From positions 1 through 7,137 of the forward strand of contig JAGCXJ010000273.1 of NCBI GenBank assembly GCA_017961385.1: a stretch of 7,137 nucleotides of DNA. The letters run 5' to 3'. Source of the stretch: Lachnospiraceae bacterium. Its GTDB lineage: Bacteria; Bacillota; Clostridia; Lachnospirales; Lachnospiraceae. How positions within the stretch are numbered: position 1 is the first letter of the stretch; the number at the start of each line of letters is the position of its first letter. Below, piece by piece: positions 1-6,890 of this stretch. The translations under genes and the position numbers were made by a program. Below the pieces are notes generated by a model that did no database searches, was not told the DNA's origin, and worked only from the letters and a program-made list of their open reading frames with translations.

Positions 1-140
1 ATGCAGATTCTATAAGAGATGTTATAGCATTTCATAAAGTTAAGGATGCCAGCTGTCTAATGACACAGGCGCCTAATGTGGTTCCACAAAAACAGCTTGA
101 TGAGCTTTGCATTGAAATTAAAAAACCGGTTGAAGAATAA
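1..140 (+). CDS. C-terminal fragment of an unrecognised protein (partial, 5' end outside window)
   Basis: An open frame runs from the window edge (first full codon at 3) to a TAA at 138-140 and gives the last 45 residues of a protein. The tail begins ADSIRDVIAFHKVKDASC and ends KKPVEE. It is mixed hydrophobic and charged, has two cysteines, and shows no membrane segment or motif that I can assign. The frame is supported by its position: its stop lies two bases before the next start codon, as in the tight packing of the rest of the window, and its codon use resembles the downstream genes. It is probably the upstream member of the same operon. It does not look like the C-terminal helix-turn-helix of a sigma factor, which would have been the expected partner of the next gene. 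I do not recognise the family and assign no function. Confidence 0.6.
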   Translation, partial: ADSIRDVIAFHKVKDASCLMTQAPNVVPQKQLDELCIEIKKPVEE

Positions 141-142
141 AT

Positions 143-469
143 ATGATCTGTAAGGATTTTGAGACCAGGATACCTGATTTTCTGGATGATAAACTGAATA
201 AGAAACAGGCAAAAGAATTCTTTGCACATATGCAGACATGCGAAACATGCAAAGAAGAGCTGAGAATTCAGTATCTTATTAAAGAAGGTACACTGCGTCT
301 TGAAGACGGCGACAGTTTTGATCTTAATAAGGAACTTGATCTCAAGATCGAAAAGACCAAAAAGGCAATAAAGAAACGTACTATTGCCAACATGGTTATA
401 TATATCATGGAAGCAGTTGCGATCGCTGCAGTCATATTCATACTGATCCTTGTATTTACATCCAGATAA
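143..469 (+). CDS. Small membrane protein with anti-sigma-type HC2 zinc finger
   Basis: This 108-residue protein has a cytosolic N-terminal zinc-binding module and one C-terminal membrane helix. The signature is Cys3, then His29, Cys33 and Cys36 (H-x3-C-x2-C), the zf-HC2 pattern found at the N-terminus of zinc-binding anti-sigma factors such as RsiW and RsrA. A charged linker follows (about 37-80, rich in Lys and Glu, possibly a short helix), then a hydrophobic segment at about 82-105, ending in Thr-Ser-Arg. The N-terminus therefore faces the cytosol and almost nothing is left outside. The ATG at 143 is favoured because it keeps Cys3 in the motif; the next Met (30) would destroy it. It starts two bases after the upstream stop, with only a weak GAAGAA-like ribosome site. 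No sigma factor gene is adjacent in the window, so a role in binding a sigma factor is a family-based guess. Membrane topology and zinc binding are the safer statements. Confidence 0.85.
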   Translation: MICKDFETRIPDFLDDKLNKKQAKEFFAHMQTCETCKEELRIQYLIKEGTLRLEDGDSFDLNKELDLKIEKTKKAIKKRTIANMVIYIMEAVAIAAVIFILILVFTSR

Positions 470-475
470 AAAATT

Positions 476-3106
476 ATGAGTAAACTTGTACTTATTGACG
501 GACATAGCATTTTAAACAGAGCATTTTACGGAGTACCTTTGATGACAAATCCCAAAGGTATGCATATAAATGCGATATACGGCTTTTTAAACATCATGTT
601 AAAGATCCTTGATGAAGAAAAGCCTGATTTCCTATGTGTTGCTTTTGACAGGAAAGAAAAGACATTCCGTCATGAAATGTACGAAGCATATAAAGGTACA
701 AGAAAACCCATGCCTGAAGAGCTTCATGAGCAGGTTCCTGTGATGAAAGAGATCCTTAATGCGATGCATATAACAATATGTGAAAAGCCAGGACTTGAAG
801 CGGATGATATACTGGGAACACTTGCTAAGAAAGCTGAAGCAGATGGCATTGATGTTAGCCTTATATCAGGCGACAGGGATCTTTTGCAGATAGCAACTGA
901 CAAAATTAAGATCCGAATACCAAAAACAAAAGGCAATAAGACTGAAGTAGAAGACTACTATGCAAAAGATGTGATCGCGAAATATCAGGTGGATCCCATA
1001 ACTTTCATCGATATGAAAGCACTTATGGGTGATTCGTCTGATAATATTCCTGGTGTTCCCAAAATCGGTGAAAAGACGGCTGCTAAACTTCTTGTAGACT
1101 ACGGATCGCTTGACGGAGTATATGAACATCTTGATGAGATCACCCAAAAATCAATACATGATTCACTTGCTCAAAACAGAGAACTGGCCGATCTTAGCAA
1201 GGCGCTTGCAACAATTAAGATCGACGCCGAACTTCCGATCAGCTATAAGGATGCAGAGTTCGGGAATATATTTACAAAGGAAGCATATGATTATTTTGTA
1301 GCAAACAGCTTTAAGAAATATCTGGACAGATTTGAATCAAGTTCTTTTGCTCAAAATGCCAAGGAAATCGAAGTAACATGGATCGATGATCTTTCAGAAT
1401 GCGAGTCATTGTTTTCAAGGCTTGAAACGAGCAAAAATGTTTCATTTGTACTTGAGCAGGAAAATGGAGAGATTGTAAGTCTTTCTCTTTCTGATGGTCA
1501 ATCCACATATATTGTTGCAGTATCAGGTTTTATTACAGAAGCATATATTGCTGATAAGATTAAATCTCTGTCAAACAAGAATGATCTTTGCTGCTTTGAT
1601 GTAAAAAGGATATATCATCTGATCGGCAATGAAAATGTTGGTAAGATATTTGATCTTTTACTTGCTGCATATCTTGTAAATCCTTTAAAAAACGATTACA
1701 CAATAGGTGATATTGCATCCGAGTATCTTGGGATCCATATTCCTGAAGCCAAAGAAATTCTTGGCAAAATGTCTTTATCGGAAGCTGTATTTATGGACAG
1801 AGATAATTTTGCCAGATATGCCGGATACAGATCTTATGTACTTTCTAAAACAAGAGATAAGATATATGAGGCCCTTAAAGAAAAGGAAATGATCGATCTC
1901 TATGAAAATATAGAATATCCGCTTGCCGAAGTACTCTATGACATGGAGAAACAAGGTATTACTGTAGACAGACAGGAACTTAAAGCTTACGGTGAATCAT
2001 TGGTTGGAAGGATAAATGAACTAGAAGATCTGATTTATGATCTTGCTGGCGAAAAGTTCAATATCAATTCTCCAAAACAGCTTGGAGAGATACTTTTTGA
2101 AAAGATGGGTCTTCCCGGTGGAAAGAAGACTAAATCCGGATATTCAACCGCTGCCGATGTATTAGAAAAACTGGCAGAAGAGTATCCTATAGTAAATAAT
2201 ATCCTCGAGTATAGAGGTCTTGTAAAACTAAAGAGCACATACGCAGACGGCCTTGCTGATACCATTAAATCAGATGGCAAGATACATACAACATTTAATC
2301 AGACAATAACCGCAACAGGAAGAATAAGCTCAACTGAGCCAAATCTTCAAAACATTCCAATGAGAATGGAACTGGGAAGAAAGATAAGAAAGTGCTTTAT
2401 ACCTAAAAAGGGATATGTTTTCTTAGATGCCGATTATTCTCAGATAGAATTAAGACTGTTAGCTCACATGGCAGATGACAAAGACCTTTTAGAAGCATAC
2501 AGATCTGAGGCTGATATACACAGGATAACAGCTTCAAAGGTATTTCATGTTCCGTTCGAAGAAGTTACAGATCTTCAGAGGAGGAATGCAAAAGCCGTCA
2601 ATTTCGGAATTGTTTACGGTATAAGCTCGTTTGGACTCAGTCAGGATCTGAGCATATCAAGAAAAGAAGCAAAACAGTATATTGAGGATTACTTTGAAAC
2701 CTATAAAGGTATCAAAACCTATCTAGATAACTGTGTAAATACAGCAAAAGAGAATGGCTACGTTACTACTCTGTATAAGAGGAGAAGACCGATACCAGAA
2801 CTGGCCAGCTCCAATTTCATGACAAGATCGTTTGGCGAAAGAGTTGCAATGAACAGCCCGATTCAGGGAACAGCTGCTGATATCATGAAGATAGCCATGA
2901 TAAATGTATATAATGCGTTAAAAAACAACAATCTTGACGCAAAGATAATCGTTCAGGTTCACGATGAGCTTCTTATTGAAGTCAGTGAAAAAGATCTTGA
3001 AGCTGCCAGGACGGTATTATACGAAGAAATGAAAAATGCAGCCAAGTTAAATGTAAATCTTGAAGTAGATATACATGACGGAAAAGACTGGTATGAGGCA
3101 AAGTGA
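476..3106 (+). CDS. polA: DNA polymerase I
   Basis: This complete 876-residue family A DNA polymerase fills gaps during Okazaki-fragment maturation and excision repair. The 5' nuclease domain (about 1-290) shows EADD at 108-111, GDRD at 132-135 and the helix-hairpin-helix region GDSSDNIPG from 185. The middle 3'-5' exonuclease domain (about 295-470) is degenerate: the first-motif Asp is Val325 (Glu327 is kept), and the last-motif Asp is Arg452 in YAGYR. Proofreading is therefore probably absent, as in Bacillus-type enzymes. The polymerase domain (about 476-876) is intact: TGR at 614-616, motif A DYSQIE with catalytic Asp653, the O helix with Arg702, Lys706, Phe710 and Tyr714, and motif C HDE at 829-831. 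Phe710 is the position that discriminates against dideoxynucleotides. The start MSKLVLIDGHS is the family-typical N-terminus. It lies 6 bases after the preceding stop with no clear Shine-Dalgarno, which suggests coupling to the upstream gene. The gene may overlap coaE at its 3' end. Confidence 0.98.
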   Translation: MSKLVLIDGHSILNRAFYGVPLMTNPKGMHINAIYGFLNIMLKILDEEKPDFLCVAFDRKEKTFRHEMYEAYKGTRKPMPEELHEQVPVMKEILNAMHITICEKPGLEADDILGTLAKKAEADGIDVSLISGDRDLLQIATDKIKIRIPKTKGNKTEVEDYYAKDVIAKYQVDPITFIDMKALMGDSSDNIPGVPKIGEKTAAKLLVDYGSLDGVYEHLDEITQKSIHDSLAQNRELADLSKALATIKIDAELPISYKDAEFGNIFTKEAYDYFVANSFKKYLDRFESSSFAQNAKEIEVTWIDDLSECESLFSRLETSKNVSFVLEQENGEIVSLSLSDGQSTYIVAVSGFITEAYIADKIKSLSNKNDLCCFDVKRIYHLIGNENVGKIFDLLLAAYLVNPLKNDYTIGDIASEYLGIHIPEAKEILGKMSLSEAVFMDRDNFARYAGYRSYVLSKTRDKIYEALKEKEMIDLYENIEYPLAEVLYDMEKQGITVDRQELKAYGESLVGRINELEDLIYDLAGEKFNINSPKQLGEILFEKMGLPGGKKTKSGYSTAADVLEKLAEEYPIVNNILEYRGLVKLKSTYADGLADTIKSDGKIHTTFNQTITATGRISSTEPNLQNIPMRMELGRKIRKCFIPKKGYVFLDADYSQIELRLLAHMADDKDLLEAYRSEADIHRITASKVFHVPFEEVTDLQRRNAKAVNFGIVYGISSFGLSQDLSISRKEAKQYIEDYFETYKGIKTYLDNCVNTAKENGYVTTLYKRRRPIPELASSNFMTRSFGERVAMNSPIQGTAADIMKIAMINVYNALKNNNLDAKIIVQVHDELLIEVSEKDLEAARTVLYEEMKNAAKLNVNLEVDIHDGKDWYEAK

Positions 3107-3111
3107 TCGAT

Positions 3112-3726
3112 ATGATTACAATAGGTATCACAGGCGGTGTCGGATGCGGTAAATCCAAGATTCTTGAATATATCAAGGAAAACTATAACTGCCGTATTAT
3201 AACCGCTGATGATGTTGCAAACAGATTAAAAGAGCCTGGAGAGGCTTGCTACGAGCCATTAATTGAGCTACTTGGTAAAAAGATACTTGATGAAGACGGT
3301 TTTATCAACAAGAAGAAGATGGCTGAGGTAATATTTGCTGACGATAGTCTTCTTGAAAAGGTAAACTCTATCGTACATCCTGCTGTACAAACTTATATTC
3401 TTGATACAAAAGAAACTGAAAGCAAAGCCGGTAAGTATGATTATCTGTTTATTGAAGCCGCTCTGTTGATCGAATGCGGATATAATAAATATGTTGATCA
3501 GATGTGGTATATATTCACTCCTGAATCGACAAGAATTCAAAGATTAAAAAACTCTAGAGGTTACAGTGAAGAAAAGATAAAAGGCATCATGGATAGCCAG
3601 CTCAGTGAAAAAGAGTTCAGAGCAGGAAGCAATTTTTGCATTGATAACTCTGGCACTCTTGCTCAAACATACAAGCAGATTAAGAAAAAAATGAAGGAAT
3701 TAGAATCAGAAGATGGCAGAAAGTAG
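3112..3726 (+). CDS. coaE: Dephospho-CoA kinase
   Basis: CoaE phosphorylates the 3'-hydroxyl of dephospho-CoA with ATP, the last step of coenzyme A synthesis, in the cytosol. The N-terminus MITIGITGGVGCGKS contains the Walker A loop (GGVGCGKS at 8-15). It is followed by the ITADDVANRL stretch typical of the substrate-binding region, by LLIECGY in the core, and by a lid and C-terminal part with FTPESTRIQRLKNSRGYS and IDNSG, all family hallmarks. The length (204 residues) is normal. Two starts are possible. The ATG at 3112 gives the standard family N-terminus. A GTG at 3103 overlaps the polA stop (GTGA) and adds three residues; it has GAGG only 4 bases upstream, whereas that GAGG lies 13 bases from the ATG. 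I prefer the ATG on protein grounds, not firmly. The 3' end overlaps the next gene by 14 bases, consistent with an operon and translational coupling. Confidence 0.95.
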   Translation: MITIGITGGVGCGKSKILEYIKENYNCRIITADDVANRLKEPGEACYEPLIELLGKKILDEDGFINKKKMAEVIFADDSLLEKVNSIVHPAVQTYILDTKETESKAGKYDYLFIEAALLIECGYNKYVDQMWYIFTPESTRIQRLKNSRGYSEEKIKGIMDSQLSEKEFRAGSNFCIDNSGTLAQTYKQIKKKMKELESEDGRK

Positions 3727-5779
3727 ATTACCGATTCAAACAGTATATGGTCTTGATATAGGTACACGAAGTGTTGTTGGAATAGTCGGCTACCGCAAGG
3801 GAAAGAAGTTTGTGGTTACCGCTATGGCAAGAAAGGAACATGAGACAAGGGCTATGATGGACGGTCAGATCCATGATATTGCCAAAGTAGCTCAGACCAT
3901 CAAGGATGTAACAGAAGAACTCGAAGGCAAGCTTGGCTCAAAGCTTAAAAGAGTCTGCATTGCTGCGGCAGGACGTGTCCTTAAGACTGCTACAGCTCAT
4001 GCTGATATAGAACTTGACGAACTTAGGACTGTAAATGAAGAAGATATATATACTCTTAACAGTGCTGCTATAGAAGAGGCTTATAAGAAATTTTTAAGTG
4101 AAAATAACATTGAAATGAAGTTTTACTGCGTTGGAAGCAGCATTGTGAGATATTATCTGAATGACTTTCCGATAACAAACCTTGAAAACCATAAGGCTTC
4201 AAAAATCGGTGTTGATATAATTGCAACTTTCCTTCCCGATGAAGTAGTTGACGGCCTTTATGCTTCTGTAGATATAGCAGGACTTGAAGTGGCGTCTCTT
4301 ACACTTGAGCCTATTGCAGCAATTGGTCTGGCAATACCAGAAAAATTCAGACTGCTCAACATCGCTTTGGTTGATGTAGGAGCAGGTACATCAGATATTT
4401 CAATAACTAAAGATGGATCTATAGTTGCTTTTGGAATGCTTCCGACAGCCGGAGACAGTCTGACGGAAACAATTGCAAATCACTGTATGGTCGATTTCAA
4501 TACAGCTGAAAAGATAAAGAAACAATCAACAACAAAAGCCAAGATAAGCTACAAGGATATCATGGGTACAAAGCTTACGATATCAAAAGATGAGATCAAT
4601 AAGCTCGTTGCCGCTGATGTTGATAACATGGCATCTCTTGTAGCAGATAAAATAGTTGAATTAAATGGTGGAAAGCCTGTAGGTGCAGTCTTTGTTGTAG
4701 GCGGAGGCGGAATCTTTCCCGGATATACACTGGCGCTTTCAAAGAAGCTTGGCATAATCAAATCAAGAGTAGCAATCCGTGGCAAGGAAGTCATGGATGA
4801 CATCATTTTCGAAGACACTTCTATCAAAGCCGACTCGCTCTTGGTAACGCCGATTGGAATCGCACTCAGTTTCTATGAGGAGACCAACAACTTCATTTAT
4901 GTTGATTTTAACGGAAGCAGAGTAAAGATATACAATAATAACAGTCTCACAGTAATGGATGTTGCTATGCAGACCGAGTTCCCTTCAAACGGTTTCTTCC
5001 CTAAATCAGGAAAGCCTCTTACATATAAGTTGGATGGAAAGGAAAGAATGGTCAGAGGTCAGCTTGGTGAGCCTGCTGTCATAACCGTAAACGGGGAGAG
5101 TGCAAATATGCATACACCTGTGAAGGAACATGACATTATTGAAGTCAAGGAATCAACAGCCGGTTCAGAAGCTACGCTCAAAGTAAGTGATCTTCCCGGA
5201 TACAAAGATACGATCAGATTTAAAGTAAATTCTTTAGAAGTTAAGATGCCGAAATTTGTTTCTGTTAACGGTCTGCTTGAGTCAGAGTACTATGAGATCA
5301 AAAATGGTGACGATATTACCATTCTTGATTACTATACCGTAGAACAGATAATTCAGTTTATGGATATAGACAACAAGGCAGATACCATATGCATGGTTAA
5401 TAACATGCCTGCTGACAATGACACAAAAGTATATGAAAACTTTTCTGTCGAATGGAAGAGCAGGGATTCTATAAGTTATGATGATCTTCCTCAGGATGAT
5501 GAATCAGCTAAAGAAACTTCTGATATAAACGAAGATAAAGAAAGCAAAAAAACCAAGGTCGACTCATCAGCAAGAAAGATCACGGTCAGTGTTAACGGTA
5601 AGCAGGTTGTACTTGATACAAAATCAAAATATGTATTTGTAGATATCTTTGACAAGATAGATTTTGATCTGTCCAAGCCTCAGGGAAATATCGTCACAAC
5701 AAAAAATGGACAGGACGCTGAATATATGGAAGAAATACACGATGGTGACGTTATCGAAGTATTCTGGGAGAATAAGTAA
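3713..5779 (+). CDS. FtsA-like actin-fold ATPase with long C-terminal beta-grasp-like extension
   Basis: This 688-residue protein has an N-terminal half (about 10-390) that matches the FtsA/PilM branch of the actin superfamily. The phosphate-1 motif is YGLDIGTRSVVG (12-23), phosphate-2 is LVDVGAGTSD (219-228, Asp221), and the adenosine-binding motif is VVGGGGIFPG from 328. An inserted 1C/SHS2-like subdomain lies at about 85-195. FtsA tethers FtsZ to the membrane, but this protein differs: it is far longer than the roughly 420 residues of FtsA, ftsZ is not adjacent, and it ends in EVFWENK rather than in the amphipathic membrane helix. Residues 394-688 form an extension that appears to hold three beta-grasp-like units (394-478, 513-581, 621-688), the last two separated by an acidic, Ser/Lys-rich linker (584-622). 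Such long FtsA-domain proteins occur in Clostridia and I know of no assigned role. The ATG overlaps the end of coaE by 14 bases; AAGGA lies 14 bases upstream, so initiation is probably coupled. An alternative label would be rod-shape or PilM-like protein. ATPase or filament function is inference. Confidence 0.9.
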   Translation: MAESRLPIQTVYGLDIGTRSVVGIVGYRKGKKFVVTAMARKEHETRAMMDGQIHDIAKVAQTIKDVTEELEGKLGSKLKRVCIAAAGRVLKTATAHADIELDELRTVNEEDIYTLNSAAIEEAYKKFLSENNIEMKFYCVGSSIVRYYLNDFPITNLENHKASKIGVDIIATFLPDEVVDGLYASVDIAGLEVASLTLEPIAAIGLAIPEKFRLLNIALVDVGAGTSDISITKDGSIVAFGMLPTAGDSLTETIANHCMVDFNTAEKIKKQSTTKAKISYKDIMGTKLTISKDEINKLVAADVDNMASLVADKIVELNGGKPVGAVFVVGGGGIFPGYTLALSKKLGIIKSRVAIRGKEVMDDIIFEDTSIKADSLLVTPIGIALSFYEETNNFIYVDFNGSRVKIYNNNSLTVMDVAMQTEFPSNGFFPKSGKPLTYKLDGKERMVRGQLGEPAVITVNGESANMHTPVKEHDIIEVKESTAGSEATLKVSDLPGYKDTIRFKVNSLEVKMPKFVSVNGLLESEYYEIKNGDDITILDYYTVEQIIQFMDIDNKADTICMVNNMPADNDTKVYENFSVEWKSRDSISYDDLPQDDESAKETSDINEDKESKKTKVDSSARKITVSVNGKQVVLDTKSKYVFVDIFDKIDFDLSKPQGNIVTTKNGQDAEYMEEIHDGDVIEVFWENK
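4892..5776 (+). other. C-terminal extension of the FtsA-like protein: three tandem beta-grasp-like units
   Basis: This region encodes residues 394-688, beyond the actin-like fold. Three units share a layout: an opening strand pair with an NG turn (VDFNGSRVKI, VSVNGLLES, VSVNGKQVVL), a short amphipathic segment with Asp and hydrophobic residues (TVMDVAMQTEF, YTVEQIIQFMDID, YVFVDIFDKIDFD), and a closing strand pair with an N-G/N-N turn (ITVNGESA, CMVNNMPA, TTKNGQDA) ending in HDIIEV, NFSVEW or GDVIEV. This resembles the order of elements in ubiquitin/ThiS/TGS-type beta-grasp folds. The first unit has an insert of about 30 residues before its closing strands. The units are at about 394-478, 513-581 and 621-688. 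I made the alignment by eye, so the fold is inference; the repetition itself is visible. Confidence 0.5.
5766..5770 (+). promoter_or_regulatory. Ribosome binding site of the yycJ-type gene
   Basis: GGGAG lies 8 bases before the ATG at 5779, inside the last codons of the FtsA-like gene. It fixes the start of the downstream gene at the TAATG stop/start overlap and suggests that the two are translated in sequence from one message. Confidence 0.7.
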
Positions 5780-6576
5780 TGCGTTTCGCACCGATAGCTA
5801 GCGGAAGCAGCGGTAACTGCATATATGTCGGAAGCAATAATACACATCTGCTTGTTGACGTCGGAATAAGCGGAAAAAGAGTTGACGAAGGACTTAGAAA
5901 CCTCGATCTTACAGGTCACGATATCGATGGCATTCTGATAACGCATGAACATGTAGATCATATCGGCGGTCTCGGAGTTTTATGCAGGAAATACAGTATT
6001 CCCGTATATGCGACAAGAGACACAATTTTAGCTATTAAATCATATAATTATCTGGGAAAAGTAGAAGATGATATATTTCATCCCATAGCACCGGATGTTG
6101 ATCTGAAGATCAAGGATATGACGATTAAAGCTTTTAGGATCAATCATGATGCAACAGACCCAGTAGCATATACTTTTTGTGCTGATGGAAAGAAAATTGC
6201 GATCGCCACTGATATGGGTACATACAGTGAATACACTGTTCAGAATTTAAAAGGAATGGATTCTTTGCTGATAGAGGCAAACCATGATGTAAGAATGCTT
6301 CAGGTGGGGCCTTATCCATATCCTTTGAAGCAGAGGATATTATCGGATTCCGGTCACTTATCAAATGAGCTTTCAGGAAGGCTTATATCTTCGATACTAA
6401 ACGATAAGATCGAAAACATTTTCCTCGGGCATCTAAGCAAGGAGAACAATTTGCCGGAACTTGCATATGAAACAGTACGTGTTGAAATTGACATGTCTGA
6501 CAATAAATACAGATCAAATGACTTTAGGATTATGGTCGCAAAACGTGATCAGATGTCTGAAGTGGTTAATCTATAA
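5779..6576 (+). CDS. yycJ: YycJ/WalJ-type metallo-beta-lactamase-fold hydrolase (probable nuclease)
   Basis: This 265-residue protein matches YycJ/WalJ, a subgroup of the metallo-beta-lactamase fold. The N-terminus carries ASGSSGNC (7-14), a mark of the subgroup. The metal site motif THEHVDH gives His56, His58, Asp60 and His61. Further metal ligands are probably His123 (NHDATDPVAY), Asp145 (ATDMG) and His218 (LGHLSKENN), with the GPYPYPLKQRILSDSGHLSN stretch typical of the family from 177. Members usually carry two zinc or manganese ions. The Bacillus anthracis homologue has been described as a 5'-3' DNA exonuclease linked to mismatch repair, and in other Firmicutes the gene sits beside the walRK two-component genes. 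Here it instead follows an FtsA-like gene in a polA-coaE operon. The ATG at 5779 overlaps the previous stop by one base and has GGGAG 8 bases upstream. No signal peptide is seen, so it is cytosolic. Family membership is secure; the exact substrate is inferred. Confidence 0.93.
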   Translation: MRFAPIASGSSGNCIYVGSNNTHLLVDVGISGKRVDEGLRNLDLTGHDIDGILITHEHVDHIGGLGVLCRKYSIPVYATRDTILAIKSYNYLGKVEDDIFHPIAPDVDLKIKDMTIKAFRINHDATDPVAYTFCADGKKIAIATDMGTYSEYTVQNLKGMDSLLIEANHDVRMLQVGPYPYPLKQRILSDSGHLSNELSGRLISSILNDKIENIFLGHLSKENNLPELAYETVRVEIDMSDNKYRSNDFRIMVAKRDQMSEVVNL

Positions 6577-6580
6577 ATGA

Positions 6581-6587
6581 AAGGAAG
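6581..6587 (+). promoter_or_regulatory. Ribosome binding site supporting a GTG start
   Basis: AAGGAAG lies 9 bases before the GTG at 6597. It supports that GTG as the start of the ACT-domain gene, since no ATG is close by in this frame. It occupies most of the 20-base gap after the yycJ-type gene, which leaves no room for a terminator there. Confidence 0.75.
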
Positions 6588-6596
6588 TATATTTAA

Positions 6597-6869
6597 GTGA
6601 ATAAGACGATCATTACAGTAGTAGGACATGATACGGTTGGTATCATAGCAAAGGTATGTACATATCTTGCGGATAACAATATAAATATTCTTGATATCTC
6701 TCAGACAATATTACAGGGATATTTTAACATGATGATGATCACTGATATGACACAGGCCACCAAGCCTTTCGGTGAGATCAGCGATGAACTCTCTGAACTC
6801 GGACACAGCATCGGTGTTATTATCAAATGTCAGAGAGAAGAACTATTTAACAGCATGCACAGAATATAA
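6597..6869 (+). CDS. ACT-domain protein, UPF0237 family
   Basis: This 90-residue protein is essentially a single ACT domain, the small ligand-binding fold used in allosteric control by amino acids and similar metabolites. The N-terminus IITVVGHDTVGIIAKVCTYL, followed by NNINILDISQTIL, is the classic ACT pattern: strand, the Asp/Gly-containing loop, helix, then the 'inI.di.q' second strand. The remainder (FNMMMITDMT, then a Glu-rich helix and IGVIIKCQRE) completes a beta-alpha-beta-beta-alpha-beta layout. The length matches the UPF0237 family. Translation starts at a GTG with a good ribosome site 9 bases upstream. The next gene encodes a UPF0210 protein, and this pair is conserved together in many Firmicutes (for example in Streptococcus pneumoniae), so the two products probably act together, perhaps with the ACT domain as the sensor. 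The ligand is unknown. Confidence 0.93.
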   Translation: MNKTIITVVGHDTVGIIAKVCTYLADNNINILDISQTILQGYFNMMMITDMTQATKPFGEISDELSELGHSIGVIIKCQREELFNSMHRI

Positions 6870-6870
6870 T

Positions 6871-6889
6871 TCGGAAGGATCATTTCCGA
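6871..6889 (+). repeat. Inverted repeat (possible hairpin) covering the ribosome site of the PFL-family gene
   Basis: TCGGAA (6871-6876) and TTCCGA (6884-6889) are perfect reverse complements separated by 7 bases. The repeat fills almost the whole 21-base gap between the ACT and PFL genes and ends one base before the ATG at 6891. The ribosome site (GGAAGGA, 6873-6879) lies partly in the left arm and partly in the loop. The stem has no U tract after it, so it is not an intrinsic terminator. A role in tuning translation is inference; a six-pair stem could also be chance. Confidence 0.45.
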
Positions 6890-6890
6890 T

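Noticed and set aside
1..140. Sigma factor C-terminus as partner of the HC2 protein
   Set aside because: The visible 45 residues lack the region 4 helix-turn-helix and the arginine-rich ending typical of sigma factors.
32..505. A 157-codon open frame on the minus strand
   Set aside because: It lies antisense to the HC2 zinc-finger gene and the start of polA, is Cys/Phe-rich as expected from reading a coding strand backwards, and has no recognisable domain or ribosome site.
4549..4827. Minus-strand open frame inside the FtsA-like gene
   Set aside because: It is a mirror of the strongly conserved nucleotide-binding region on the plus strand, with low-complexity Ser/Pro composition and no start signal.
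6572..6577. TATAAA as a possible -10 box before the ACT gene
   Set aside because: No TTGACA-like hexamer stands about 17 bases upstream, and the sequence is the end of the yycJ-type gene including its stop codon.
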